A stretch of DNA of 64,000 nucleotides from Marinobacterium halophilum (GCF_003014615.1 NZ_PYGI01000002.1:1-64000); one strand, 5' to 3'; counted from the first letter of the stretch, positions 53,925-63,173 are shown. Made by a program: numbers and translations. Notes: a model not told the origin generated them from the sequence alone.

Positions 53925-54956
53925 TTACTTTACCTCAGGCACATCCAGACCAATTTCCTGGAAGTAACGCATTGCGCCGGGGTGCATCGGCATGTTCATG
54001 TCAGCAAACACCCCATCCAGATTCAGGTTACGCAGCCAAGGCGTGCTGGCCTTCTGCGCTTCAATACCATCCCAGTAAGCCTTGGTCATATTGTAGATAG
54101 TCTCTTCGTCCAGGTCTTTGTGGGTGGCAATGCCGACGTTGATACCAATGGTGTAGACCGGATCGGTATTGACCTGGTTTTCGCCATATACGCCCGGTTC
54201 AAGGGTCTTCACGCTATATCCCGGAGTGTTAAGCAGTTTCTGTAACGCCGGATTGGCATTGAATGTGTCCATATCCACACCGATGAAGCGTACTTGGTTA
54301 GTCAGCGCAATTTGGCTGATCACCGGACTCGGTGCCACGGTGGCATTGAAGTAGACATCAATGTTGTGATCCTGGAACGCTTGGGACGCGGACTCATGGC
54401 CCAGCTTGACCGAAGTGTAATCCTCGCCCGGCTCGTAACCGGTAGCAGCACGGATCATGGTTTCCACCGTACGACGTGACACCCCGCCCGGAGGGCCAGC
54501 AAAAACACGCTTGCCCTTGAGATCCTTCAGGCTATGAATGTTGTCATCAGCATAGGTCACGCCTTGGTAGAGCCCCATGGGAAACATGAACACGGCGCGC
54601 AAGTTCTGCGCCAGCTCGGGGGCTTGTTTGATCTTACCGAACATGCCACCACCGGTCTTCATGTAACTGTGAATCGACGGCGACATCATGAAGAACTCAC
54701 CGCGCCCCTTGGAGGTATCCAGCGCATGCTTAGGCGCGACACCGGTAGCATTGACGATGATGGAATACTCCGGCAACGCCTTATTGACGGTGTTGGCAAA
54801 GTGGGTCATCACCATGTAGGGGCTGCTGCCTGGCCCCAGCGTGGACATACGGAAGGTTTCCGCCGCCTGTACCTGAGCGGCACTGGCGCTGAGCAGTACA
54901 GCGGCACAGAGGGAAGTACTCAGAGTTTTGAGTGAACGCAATTTGATGTTGAGCAT
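53925..54956 (-). CDS. TAXI-family TRAP binding protein
   Basis: This 343-residue protein starts at the ATG 54956 (AAGGAAG upstream) and has a signal peptide cleaved after AQVQA. The mature protein has the TAXI pattern: STLGPGSSPYMVMTHFANTVNK, GVSRRTVETMIRAATG and a C-terminal AYWDGIEAQK. TAXI proteins use a fused permease, which is the gene upstream. A start at 55046 would overlap that permease gene and lacks a leader. The ligand is unknown; association with a sulfatase suggests a sulfated or sulfonated compound or its product. Confidence 0.9.
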   Translation of the reverse strand: MLNIKLRSLKTLSTSLCAAVLLSASAAQVQAAETFRMSTLGPGSSPYMVMTHFANTVNKALPEYSIIVNATGVAPKHALDTSKGRGEFFMMSPSIHSYMKTGGGMFGKIKQAPELAQNLRAVFMFPMGLYQGVTYADDNIHSLKDLKGKRVFAGPPGGVSRRTVETMIRAATGYEPGEDYTSVKLGHESASQAFQDHNIDVYFNATVAPSPVISQIALTNQVRFIGVDMDTFNANPALQKLLNTPGYSVKTLEPGVYGENQVNTDPVYTIGINVGIATHKDLDEETIYNMTKAYWDGIEAQKASTPWLRNLNLDGVFADMNMPMHPGAMRYFQEIGLDVPEVK

Positions 54957-55002
54957 GATAGCTTCCTTTGGTGGATTCTTATAGTTGTGTACGTTGAATA
55001 AG

Positions 55003-56877
55003 TTATGACTGCTTGCAGAGCAGACGGCCACGGCGGCCGTGCTCAATCAGCAGCACCGGCAGCAAAGCCAGCGCCAGCAGCTGCAGCCACCAGAGCGGCG
55101 AGATCACGGCAAAGCCAGCAACCAGATAAAGCACACGCTTGATCCCTTGGGCAGAAAAAGACCCGGCCACCAACAGAATCGCGGCAGTGGTGGTCACTAG
55201 CGCCATGGCCAAACCTGCCCAACTGAAACTGTCATTGATCAACAGCATGGAGGGCTGGTAAACAAAGGCAAAGGGAATCAGGAAACCGATGACGGCCAGG
55301 CGCAGGGAGGTCACACTGACGCTCAGCGGGTTGGCCTGAGCGATCGGCGCGGCCGCAAAGGCTGCCAATGCGACCGGAGGGGTCACCGCCGAGAGTACCG
55401 CGTAGTAGACCACGAACAGGTGTGCCGCGATCAGTTCCACACCCAGCGACTGTACCGCCGGGCCCATGACCAGAATGATCACCAGGTAAGCCGGTACCGT
55501 GGGCATCCCCATGCCCAGCACCAGACAGCCACCGGCCATCAGCAGCAACGACACGAACAGGTTATCACCCGCCACCAACTGAATCGCTTCAGAGAAGCGC
55601 AGGCCCAGACCGGTCGCGTTCATCACTGCGATGATGATCCCCACGGCAGCCACAGCCACCATTATGGTGGAAGCTGATTTGGCACCATTAACCACCATCT
55701 GCCACAGCTGTGCCGGCTTTTTCAGCAGGCCAGGGTCGATCGCAACTCCGAGTAATCCCGCAGAGATCAATGCCCAGAAGCCTGCCTGTGCCGGGCTACT
55801 GCCCTGTACCATCAGCACAATGATCAAGCCCAGCGGCACTACAAAGGCCAGACCCTTGAGTTTCTCCTGTCGAGTCAGCGGCTCCACTGCTTCCTTGCCC
55901 TGAGCCTTCATCCCCAGGCGCTTGGCTTCGGTGGAGATAAAGGTAAACAGGCTGGCATAGTAGAAGATCGCCGGGATCAAAGCCGCCAAGGTAATGTTGA
56001 GATAACTGATGCCTGTCACGTCAGCCATGATGAACGCCACTGCGCCCATGATCGGCGGCATCAGCTGACCACCACTGGAGGCCGCCGCCTCCACCGCACC
56101 AGCGAAGCGACCGGAGAAGCCACTCTTCTTGATCATCGGGATGGTGATTACACCGGTGCCAACCACGTTAGCCACGGAGCTGCCGGATATGGTGCCAAAC
56201 AGCCCACTGGCCAGCACCGCCGCATGAGCATCCCCGCCGGGCAGATGACGGGTCAGGCGGAAGGAGAGCTTGAGCAACACCACGCCAACGCCCAAAGCAT
56301 CAAGCAATGCGCCAAAGAGGATGAAAATCAGGATCGTGGAAGTCACCACCCCCAGGGTGCTGCCGAAAACACCGTCAAAACTGTACCAGACGGTGGTCAA
56401 CATCTGCGCCAGATCCATGCCCGCATGGGCCAGACCACCCGGCAGTTCACGTCCGAACAGGGCATAACAGGATGCCAGCGCACAGACTACCAGCAGGGTC
56501 ATGCCGATCATGCGCCGCATCAGCTCGCCTAGCACCGCCAATCCGGCCAGTGCCATGAGGATATCCGGCACCTCCAACTCGTAGAGACCGGTTTCCAGCT
56601 CCTCGTAGACCCAGAAGTAGCGGTAGGCCGCAGCCAATGCTGCTGCAAGCAGCCCCAGATCGACCAGACGCTGCCACCAGTGGCGCCCCTGCCGGGTCAT
56701 GCTGGCGTACAGCAGAATCACGCAAGACAGGGTGAAAGTCCCTACCCTGAGGATGGTGTCATCAAAAATCCCCCAGCCGGCAGTGTAGAAGATCGACAGC
56801 ACCATGGTCAGAAACAGGGGCGCTCCGAGCAGCTTGGCCGGGTGGGCTTTGGCCCAGGCTGTTAAGTTAGTCAGCAT
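55003..56877 (-). CDS. TRAP fused permease (DctQM type) of the TAXI transporter
   Basis: This 624-residue fused permease has a DctQ-like N-terminal part (about 1-160) and a DctM-like part with GTISGSSVANVVGTGVITIPMIKKSGF, AAAAVE-type and GGQLMPPIMGAVAFIMADV blocks characteristic of 4TM/12TM fusions. A C-terminal extension of about 100 hydrophobic residues follows. It works with the TAXI binding protein 46 bases downstream. It follows the sulfatase gene by 39 bases, so the three form one operon. Confidence 0.92.
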   Translation of the reverse strand: MLTNLTAWAKAHPAKLLGAPLFLTMVLSIFYTAGWGIFDDTILRVGTFTLSCVILLYASMTRQGRHWWQRLVDLGLLAAALAAAYRYFWVYEELETGLYELEVPDILMALAGLAVLGELMRRMIGMTLLVVCALASCYALFGRELPGGLAHAGMDLAQMLTTVWYSFDGVFGSTLGVVTSTILIFILFGALLDALGVGVVLLKLSFRLTRHLPGGDAHAAVLASGLFGTISGSSVANVVGTGVITIPMIKKSGFSGRFAGAVEAAASSGGQLMPPIMGAVAFIMADVTGISYLNITLAALIPAIFYYASLFTFISTEAKRLGMKAQGKEAVEPLTRQEKLKGLAFVVPLGLIIVLMVQGSSPAQAGFWALISAGLLGVAIDPGLLKKPAQLWQMVVNGAKSASTIMVAVAAVGIIIAVMNATGLGLRFSEAIQLVAGDNLFVSLLLMAGGCLVLGMGMPTVPAYLVIILVMGPAVQSLGVELIAAHLFVVYYAVLSAVTPPVALAAFAAAPIAQANPLSVSVTSLRLAVIGFLIPFAFVYQPSMLLINDSFSWAGLAMALVTTTAAILLVAGSFSAQGIKRVLYLVAGFAVISPLWWLQLLALALLPVLLIEHGRRGRLLCKQS

Positions 56878-56916
56878 AATCAGTTGCCTTTCTTATTAGT
56901 GTGTTCTGCCTGCGCC

Positions 56917-58491
56917 TTACCAAAGGCCAAACAGATAGCCGCGGGCGTGGGCCTTCCCGGTCATGTTGGCCACGGCTGCGTTACTGACAGTGGTGCGCAT
57001 CTTGCGCTGCCGATACCAGTCATACAGTGCCTGTTCCAGGCGCTCGCATTGGTCAGCATGAGCCTCATCCTGCCCCAGATCCTGCTGCTCCTGCGGATCC
57101 TGCTGCAAGTCGAACAGCTGCGGGCGAAAATGCTCGTAATGCACGTATTTCCAGCGGCCGTCGGTAATCATGATGGCGCGGGTCTGATCCGGCGCCAGGT
57201 CCAGCGCGAAACGCGCCTTGCGCCAGGCGTAGTCCGCCTCGCTGATAGCAAATTCGCGCCACTGAGCGACCTCACCGGAGGTCAGCAGCGGCAACAGTGA
57301 GCGTCCTTCCAGAATGTGATTCGGCACATCGCCGCCCGCCAACTCCACGAAAGTGGGTACCAAATCGATCGCCTCAATCAGGCGGTCATCTTCACGGCCA
57401 CGGGTGGTATCGGCTTGGGGGCGCGGGTCGTGAATGATCATCGGGATGCGGGCACTGGCTTCATGGAACAGTTCCTTCTCGCCCAGCCAGTGGTCGCCCA
57501 GGTAGTCGCCGTGATCGGCGGTGAGTACCACCAAGGTGTTGTCGTACTGGCCGATCTCCTTGAGGAAGGCGAACAGCCGCGCCAGATGGTCGTCCAGCTG
57601 GGTAATCAGGCCCATGTAGGCGGGAATGACGCGCTGGCGCACCTCCTCGCGGGAAAAGTTCATCGACTCGTCGTGACCCATGAAGGCTTCGATCACCGGG
57701 TGCAGGTTGGCTTTTTCCTGCTCGCTGGCGTTGACCGGCAGCACATCCTCGGGACCGTACATGTCGTGGTAAGGCGCCGGAGCAATGTAAGGCCAGTGCG
57801 GCTTGATGTAACTAAGATGCAGACACCAGGGCGCATCGGCGGATTCACGAATGAATTCCATGGCACGGTTGGTGGTGTAGGCCGTTTCGGAATGGGCTTC
57901 CGGAATGCGCGCCGGCAGATGGCAGTTGCGCATGTACCAGCCGGACAGCACCTCGCCGTTTTCGCCCTCGCCGGAGTTGGCCCACTCGTGCCAAGGGTTA
58001 TGGCCGTCATAGCCAAGCCCGCGCAAATAGTTGTTGTAGGCCAGATCCGGTGACACCGCTTGATCCGGGTGCAGACCGTCATCACGTTCATAAGGCTCGA
58101 AACCGCATTCGCTCAATAGCACTCCACGGGAGGATTCAGGATCAACACCGAGGCGCTGCATCCCTTCCACATCCTTTTTCATGTGTGTCTTGCCCACCAA
58201 ACCCACGCGATATCCCAGAGGGCGCAAGTAATCCCCGATGGTTTTTTCCGACAGCTTCAGCGGTACGTTGTTATAGGTGGCACCGTGGGAAAATGCATAG
58301 CGGCCGGTGTAAAACGACATACGCGAAGGGCCACATACAGGCGCCTGAGTATAAGCCTTCGTGAAGTTGACACCCTTGGCGGCCAGCGCATCAATGGTCG
58401 GTGTCTTGATCGTCGGGTGGCCGTTGCGGCCTAAGTAATCAGCACGCAACTGATCGGCCATGATGAAAAGAATGTTGGGTTGTGTTGCCAT
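56917..58491 (-). CDS. Formylglycine-dependent sulfatase
   Basis: This 524-residue alkaline-phosphatase-fold sulfatase has the modification motif C53-x-P-x-R (CGPSR), in which Cys becomes formylglycine. Metal ligands include D13 in MADQLR and the VVLTADHGDYLGDHW segment. It hydrolyses a sulfate ester and releases sulfate. No secretion signal is visible, so it acts in the cytoplasm after uptake by the TAXI-TRAP system. The exact substrate, such as choline sulfate or a sugar or aryl sulfate, cannot be set. The formylglycine-generating enzyme is not in this window. Confidence 0.9.
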   Translation of the reverse strand: MATQPNILFIMADQLRADYLGRNGHPTIKTPTIDALAAKGVNFTKAYTQAPVCGPSRMSFYTGRYAFSHGATYNNVPLKLSEKTIGDYLRPLGYRVGLVGKTHMKKDVEGMQRLGVDPESSRGVLLSECGFEPYERDDGLHPDQAVSPDLAYNNYLRGLGYDGHNPWHEWANSGEGENGEVLSGWYMRNCHLPARIPEAHSETAYTTNRAMEFIRESADAPWCLHLSYIKPHWPYIAPAPYHDMYGPEDVLPVNASEQEKANLHPVIEAFMGHDESMNFSREEVRQRVIPAYMGLITQLDDHLARLFAFLKEIGQYDNTLVVLTADHGDYLGDHWLGEKELFHEASARIPMIIHDPRPQADTTRGREDDRLIEAIDLVPTFVELAGGDVPNHILEGRSLLPLLTSGEVAQWREFAISEADYAWRKARFALDLAPDQTRAIMITDGRWKYVHYEHFRPQLFDLQQDPQEQQDLGQDEAHADQCERLEQALYDWYRQRKMRTTVSNAAVANMTGKAHARGYLFGLW

Positions 58492-58520
58492 GTGACTGCC
58501 TTTGATCAGGTTTCTGTCGC

Positions 58521-58536
58521 CCGGCGCAAACGCCGG
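58521..58536. repeat. Hairpin in the sulfatase 5' leader
   Basis: CCGGCG (58521-58526) and CGCCGG (58531-58536) form a perfect 6-bp GC-only stem with loop CAAA, just upstream of the sulfatase start codon. Confidence 0.45.
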
Positions 58537-58553
58537 TGATGTCGACGGCTCTT

Positions 58554-58617
58554 ATTAGTCTGCGGTCAGACTAATCGAGAAATACCCGATAGACACAAGA
58601 CATTTCACCTGATGAAA
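58554..58617. promoter_or_regulatory. Two palindromic operator candidates upstream of the sulfatase gene
   Basis: ATTAGTCTG (58554-58562) and CAGACTAAT (58567-58575) form a 9-bp perfect palindrome with a 4-base spacer. TTTCA-N5-TGAAA (58603-58617) is a second one, of the 15-bp size common for IclR-family sites. Both lie in the 141-bp gap between the IclR-type gene and the sulfatase gene and are the best places for regulator binding. Confidence 0.5.
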
Positions 58618-58632
58618 CACACAAGATACCTT

Positions 58633-59418
58633 TCAGCCCTGCTGGTGGAGTTGCTCAGCCAAGCGATCGGCAGCAGCACGCAACAAGGGGTAATAGTGCT
58701 GATGCAGTTCAGGCTGACTGATTGCCCCCTGGGGCCAGGACAGCGCTAGGGTCGCCCGCACCGATCCCCCCTGAAAGACAGGGACGGCTATGGCTTCTAC
58801 CTGCTCGCCTTCGGTGGTGCCGACACCAAAATAGGACGACTCACGTACCCCGTAGCCTTGATGCCTGGTAACGTCCAGCAGCTGCTGCAGCCAGACTGAA
58901 TCGCAGGCCAAGCGCCCTTCCTTACCCTTGCCGGCCTTGAGCCCCGCAATAATGCTCCGGCGCTCCTCCTCTGGGCAAAACGCCAGATAGGCACGACCAT
59001 TACCCGAGAACAGAAACGGCGGCCGATAGCCCATCACCTGACGGTTGAGAATGAACACCGAGTGCAATCGTGTGGTTTCCACAATTTTCATCGCCAGCTC
59101 ATCGCGCATAGCGATATCCACCGGCCAGCGCAGCCGGCTTTGCAGCTCCTGAATAATCGGTGCCGCCAGTTCGGCCAGCTGCTCGCCCGGATCGTTTTCC
59201 GGCATCTTACGGCTCGCAGTAAACGACAGCCGGTAACGGGAATCACCCAGAGCACGGTACACCCAGCCGGCTTCTTGCAGAGTTTTCAGGATGCGTAGCA
59301 AGGTCGCTTTGCTGAAGCCGGTATGCTGATGTAATAAGGCAAGGGATGCTGGGGCATGCAGACGGATGGCTTCCACGACGTGCAGGCCACGGGCAAGGGA
59401 TTCGATTGATTTGACCAT
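58633..59418 (-). CDS. IclR-family transcriptional regulator
   Basis: This 261-residue protein has an N-terminal winged HTH (about 1-70, SIESLARGLHVVEAIRLH, FSKATLLRILKTLQEAGWVYR) and a C-terminal GAF-like IclR effector domain (AMRDELAMKIVETTRL, ESSYFGVGTTEGEQVEAIAVPVF). IclR proteins are dimeric or tetrameric repressors or activators of catabolic operons. It sits upstream of the sulfatase/TRAP operon on the same strand, with palindromes between, and probably controls it. Its effector is unknown. Confidence 0.88.
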   Translation of the reverse strand: MVKSIESLARGLHVVEAIRLHAPASLALLHQHTGFSKATLLRILKTLQEAGWVYRALGDSRYRLSFTASRKMPENDPGEQLAELAAPIIQELQSRLRWPVDIAMRDELAMKIVETTRLHSVFILNRQVMGYRPPFLFSGNGRAYLAFCPEEERRSIIAGLKAGKGKEGRLACDSVWLQQLLDVTRHQGYGVRESSYFGVGTTEGEQVEAIAVPVFQGGSVRATLALSWPQGAISQPELHQHYYPLLRAAADRLAEQLHQQG

Positions 59419-59470
59419 GGACAGACTCGGTTAACACTCGGGTACAGCACGTCCATTGCCGAGAAAGATG

Positions 59471-59494
59471 ACCCGACGGCAACTGCCGTCGGGT
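59471..59494 (-). terminator. Terminator-like hairpin after usp gene
   Basis: ACCCGACGGC (59471-59480) and GCCGTCGGGT (59485-59494) form a 10-bp perfect stem with loop AACT, followed on the minus strand by a weak T-rich CATCTTTCTC. It probably ends the TRAP/usp transcript. Confidence 0.7.
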
Positions 59495-59508
59495 ACTGGG
59501 GGACTAGA

Positions 59509-60003
59509 TCAGGACGCGCCCAGCGGTACGATCAATACCGGACGCTTGGAGTGGGTCAGCGTCTTGGTGGCGGTCGAACCCATCAGTGCCTGCTCGAAGG
59601 CACTGTGCTTGCGCGTACCCATGACGATGACGTCAGCATTGATCTCATCGGCCACTTCAAGAATCTTGCGCCAAGGCGTTCCTTCTTCGACACGGGCGTC
59701 AATGTTCTTCACGCTCAGCACTTCGTGCTCTTCCAGCTCCTCTGCGCAGAAGCGTTCAATTCGCTCACGGATTTTGATGCTCAGGGCTTCAACCCCTTTA
59801 TGCAGCATCTCGTCGATTTCTTCCTTTTCCATCATGTTGCTCAGCACACTGCGGGTCGTGCCGGACAAAGACTCAATGATATGCAAGTAGGTGATCTGAG
59901 ACTCGGCGTAGTGACCACACAAGCTGACCGCTGCACGGAATGCCGGGCGTGACCCTTTTTCGAGATCAGAGACGTACAGAATCTTTTTAACATCATGAAA
60001 CAT
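59509..60003 (-). CDS. Universal stress protein associated with TRAP transporter (TeaD-like)
   Basis: This 164-residue UspA-fold protein is the last gene of the TRAP operon, as in teaABCD of Halomonas, where TeaD binds ATP and tunes the transporter. The nucleotide motif G-x2-G-x9-G-(S/T) is present except that the second glycine is replaced by K132 (GTRKHS...MGST, residues 129-144). ATP binding may therefore be altered. It begins 44 bases after the dctM stop, which lies in a stable hairpin. Confidence 0.85.
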   Translation of the reverse strand: MFHDVKKILYVSDLEKGSRPAFRAAVSLCGHYAESQITYLHIIESLSGTTRSVLSNMMEKEEIDEMLHKGVEALSIKIRERIERFCAEELEEHEVLSVKNIDARVEEGTPWRKILEVADEINADVIVMGTRKHSAFEQALMGSTATKTLTHSKRPVLIVPLGAS

Positions 60004-60036
60004 ATTTTTATCCTCTATCCTCTCGGGACAGGTAAA

Positions 60037-60059
60037 GCCGTACCGCTTAGCGGTACAGC
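60037..60059 (-). repeat. Hairpin spanning the dctM stop codon, copy 1
   Basis: On the minus strand GCTGTACCGC and GCGGTACGGC flank the TAA stop codon as a 10-bp stem with one G-U wobble and the stop as the 3-base loop. The same structure occurs in copy 2 at 63151-63173, where the wobble pair is a Watson-Crick pair. Confidence 0.75.
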
Positions 60060-61375
60060 AACTCCGGCAAAAACAGCGCTATCTGTGCGAAGAACACAAT
60101 CAACGCCAGACGCACAATATCGGCACACCAAAACGGGGTTACACCTTTAAAGATAGTGCCCGTTTTAACATCCCTCAATACTGCACTGAGCACGAAGACA
60201 TTCATACCCACCGGCGGCGTAATCAAACTGATCTCGGTCACGACAACCACAACTATCCCGAACCACACCAGGTCGAAGCCCATGCTTGCCACCAGCGGGT
60301 AAAATACCGGTACGGTCAACAGCATCATCGACAGGCTTTCAAATACCATGCCGAGGACGATATAGATGCCCAGAATCGCCAGGATCACCACGATCGGTGC
60401 AACATCCAGCGCGGTCACGAATTCCAGCAGCATGTCCGGCAGGCCGGCACGGTTGATGAAGTCGGAGAAGATCAGCGCCCCGATCACCACGGTGAACAGC
60501 ATCGCCGACGTACGCGCCGTATCGGTCAGCGTCTCGAACAGGTTCTGCAGGTTCATGCGGCCACGGAACAGAGTAATCAGGAACGCACCACCGGCACCGA
60601 TACCCGCCGCTTCCGTCGGCGTGAAGATACCCATGTAGATACCGCCCATGACGATAGTGAACAGCACCAGTACACCCCAGACACCCTTCAGTGCCTGCAA
60701 ACGCTCCGGCCATTCAGTCTTTTCACCGGCAGGTCCGGCACTGGGGTCACGCCAAACCACGTAACGCACCGCGCCCAGATACATCAGGATACCCAGGATG
60801 CCCGGAATGAAACCGGCCGCAAACAGTTCACGGATCGATGATTCGGTCAGCAGGCCATAGATCACCAGAATCACGCTGGGCGGAATCAGGATACCCAGGG
60901 TGCCACCGGCCGCGATGGATGCGGTTGCCAGTGAATCGGCATAGCCGTATTTGCGCATCGGCGGCATTGCCACCTTGGACATGGTCGCTGAAGTCGCCAG
61001 GCTGGAACCACAGATGGCAGAGAAGCCGCCACAGGCAACAACCGTCGCCATCGACAGGCCGCCCTTGCGGTGTCCCAAAAATGCATTGGAGACAGAATAG
61101 AGTTCGTGCGACAACCCGGAACGGGTCACCAGGTTGCCCATCAAAATAAACAACGGGATCACCGACAGGCTGTATTCCTGCACGGTATCGATCACACGGT
61201 TGGACGCCATCGACAGCGGGCCAGTCCAACGGAAGTCGGCAATATTGCCCAGTTCAAGACCCTGCAGGAAGGCAAAGCCGAAGAAACCCACGATCCCCAT
61301 GGCAAATGCGATCGGCATTCGCACCACGATGATCAAAATAAGAAGAACGGCAAAACCGATCAGTACAACTGACAT
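60047..61375 (-). CDS. TRAP transporter large permease DctM/TeaC-like, copy 1
   Basis: This 442-residue DctM protein has typical blocks: LATASIAAGGTLGILIPPSVILVIYG, GIFTPTEAAGIGAGGAFLI and LITPPVGMNVFVLSAVL. It is the third gene of the dctP-dctQ-dctM-usp operon. Its last 279 residues differ from the permease at the window end by only about nine residues, so the two are recent duplicates. Substrate unknown; TeaC in Halomonas transports ectoine. Confidence 0.93.
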   Translation of the reverse strand: MSVVLIGFAVLLILIIVVRMPIAFAMGIVGFFGFAFLQGLELGNIADFRWTGPLSMASNRVIDTVQEYSLSVIPLFILMGNLVTRSGLSHELYSVSNAFLGHRKGGLSMATVVACGGFSAICGSSLATSATMSKVAMPPMRKYGYADSLATASIAAGGTLGILIPPSVILVIYGLLTESSIRELFAAGFIPGILGILMYLGAVRYVVWRDPSAGPAGEKTEWPERLQALKGVWGVLVLFTIVMGGIYMGIFTPTEAAGIGAGGAFLITLFRGRMNLQNLFETLTDTARTSAMLFTVVIGALIFSDFINRAGLPDMLLEFVTALDVAPIVVILAILGIYIVLGMVFESLSMMLLTVPVFYPLVASMGFDLVWFGIVVVVVTEISLITPPVGMNVFVLSAVLRDVKTGTIFKGVTPFWCADIVRLALIVFFAQIALFLPELLYR

Positions 61376-61399
61376 AGCGAGCTACCTGTATCCGGCGAG

Positions 61400-61915
61400 T
61401 TAGTGTTTATCCTGGAACAGGATGCGATAAATGCCGTAGGTGATCATGCCCAGGGCCGTAGCCCAACTCATGATTGCGATGTACTGCACCACATAGCCGC
61501 TGGGCATACCCAGAAACTCGGTCACCACACCGCGACGGATGGAGCGCTCACCCAGTTCGAAGATACGCCATGCCAGGAAGTACAACGATGAAGACATCAC
61601 CAGGGCAGCAAACAACGACAGTGCCTTGACGATTTTGGACCCCAGAAAACGGTCCAACAGGTCAACCACAATGTGGCCACCACGCCAGGTGATCACCGGC
61701 ATCGCCGCAAACACCATCACCGCCAGGCCGATCTCGGTCAGCTCGGTACCGCCATGCAGCGGGCTATTGAACAGATAGCGACCCGTGACATCGACACAGG
61801 TCAGTGCCATCAGGAAAAAGAGAACACTTGCGGACACCAGTTCGAGAAAAAAGGCCAGCCATTTGGCTGGCCCCTTCTCGTCATAGTGCGCTTTGAACCA
61901 GGCACTGAATGACAT
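61400..61915 (-). CDS. TRAP transporter small permease DctQ/TeaB-like
   Basis: This 171-residue protein has four membrane helices, including ASVLFFLMALTCVDVTGRYLF and TEIGLAVMVFAAMPVITWRGGHIVVDLLD, the DctQ core motif. It begins 2 bases after the dctP stop and ends 24 bases before dctM. It forms the membrane part with DctM. Confidence 0.9.
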   Translation of the reverse strand: MSFSAWFKAHYDEKGPAKWLAFFLELVSASVLFFLMALTCVDVTGRYLFNSPLHGGTELTEIGLAVMVFAAMPVITWRGGHIVVDLLDRFLGSKIVKALSLFAALVMSSSLYFLAWRIFELGERSIRRGVVTEFLGMPSGYVVQYIAIMSWATALGMITYGIYRILFQDKH

Positions 61916-61917
61916 GT

Positions 61918-62958
61918 TTACTCCTGAGCTTGCGCTTCGTACTCGCGCGCGATGGTGCGCAGCTCTTCCAGAGCGGCACGGGCATCGACATCACGGTCGG
62001 AAACACTTTCGATCCAGGCTTCATCCATGCCTTCTGCCAGTTTCAGGAAATCCTGATTGAACTTGGAATCAACACCCTGCTCGATGATGTTAACGCCACT
62101 TTCACGGGCAAATGCCAGACCATCTTCATCCGCTTTCTGCCAAGCCTTACCCGCCAGAGCAGACAGCTTTTCACCGGATACGCTCATGATCGCTTCACGA
62201 TCTTTCGCGTCCAGATCTTCCAGGAAGTCAGGGTTAATGAACATGGAGAAACTGCCCAGATACATGCCACCCGGAATCAGGTTCAGGGTATCGGTTACTT
62301 CAGCCAGACGCTGTGCTTTCTGCTCGCCCAGCGGCAGCAATGCACCATCGATAACGCCCTGCTGCATCATTTCGTAAACCTTGGTCGCCGGAGCGGCAAC
62401 CGGTGCAATGTTGGTGCGAGCACCGATCTCGGCCTGTACGCCACCACCGATACGGATCTTCTTGCCTTCCATTTCAGCAATGGTGCTGATCGGCTTAGTG
62501 GTCATCAACTGACCCGGGCCATGAGTAAACATGCCCAGCAGTTCCAGACCAACAAACTCATTCGCCTTGGCGAAATGTTTCTGCTGTACACGCCACAGGG
62601 CAACGGATGCCGCTTCTGCGCCTACACCCAGACCCGGCTGTTCAACTGCCAGTGGCAGCTTGAAGCGGCCCGGTACGTAACCGTGATAGCTGAAACCGGC
62701 ATCGATAACGCCATCTTCAACCAACTGGAAATAAGTTTTCGGGTGACCAACATCGTACTCGATCTTGACTTTAACGCGACCTTCCGTGGCCTCTTCTACC
62801 CACTTGGCCCATGTCGGCCAAACCACTGCGTTCTGAGCGGCTGTCGGCGGCAACCAGGTACCCACAATAAGCGTCTCGGCAGACAGTGCGGAGGTGGAAG
62901 CAGAAAGACCCGCAGCCAGAACAGCGGCTTTGGTGGCAAACTTTATTGTTTTAATCAT
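61918..62958 (-). CDS. TRAP transporter binding protein DctP/TeaA-like
   Basis: This 346-residue protein has a signal peptide cleaved near ALSAE. DctP blocks include AEMEGKKIRIGGGVQAEIGA (the ligand-carboxylate region) and YEMMQQGVIDGALLPLGEQ. It is the first gene of the operon. Upstream (62959-63150) lie AT-rich sequences with TTGACG on the minus strand near 63048 as a possible -35, and an inverted pair TTGGTATA (62986-62993) / TATACCAA (63081-63088) of unknown meaning. Confidence 0.92.
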   Translation of the reverse strand: MIKTIKFATKAAVLAAGLSASTSALSAETLIVGTWLPPTAAQNAVVWPTWAKWVEEATEGRVKVKIEYDVGHPKTYFQLVEDGVIDAGFSYHGYVPGRFKLPLAVEQPGLGVGAEAASVALWRVQQKHFAKANEFVGLELLGMFTHGPGQLMTTKPISTIAEMEGKKIRIGGGVQAEIGARTNIAPVAAPATKVYEMMQQGVIDGALLPLGEQKAQRLAEVTDTLNLIPGGMYLGSFSMFINPDFLEDLDAKDREAIMSVSGEKLSALAGKAWQKADEDGLAFARESGVNIIEQGVDSKFNQDFLKLAEGMDEAWIESVSDRDVDARAALEELRTIAREYEAQAQE

Positions 62959-63150
62959 CGTGTTGCTCCTGCGTTCATATAATTATTGGTATAGCGATAC
63001 TCAAAGACGAACTTGTCTGTGAATAATGTATCACTTTTTTGCGTCAAGCAAGTCGCGGATTGGCCATAACCCTACTAATGTATACCAATCCGAATATTTG
63101 GTCTCTGTTCCTTTTTCTGATCCAGTCTTCTAAAAGCTGTTACACAAAGA

Positions 63151-63173
63151 GCTGTACCGCTTAGCGGTACAGC
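63151..63173 (-). repeat. Hairpin spanning the dctM stop codon, copy 2
   Basis: GCTGTACCGC and GCGGTACAGC flank the stop codon (63161-63163) as a fully Watson-Crick 10-bp stem. It corresponds to the copy at 60037-60059, with one compensatory-type difference. Confidence 0.75.
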
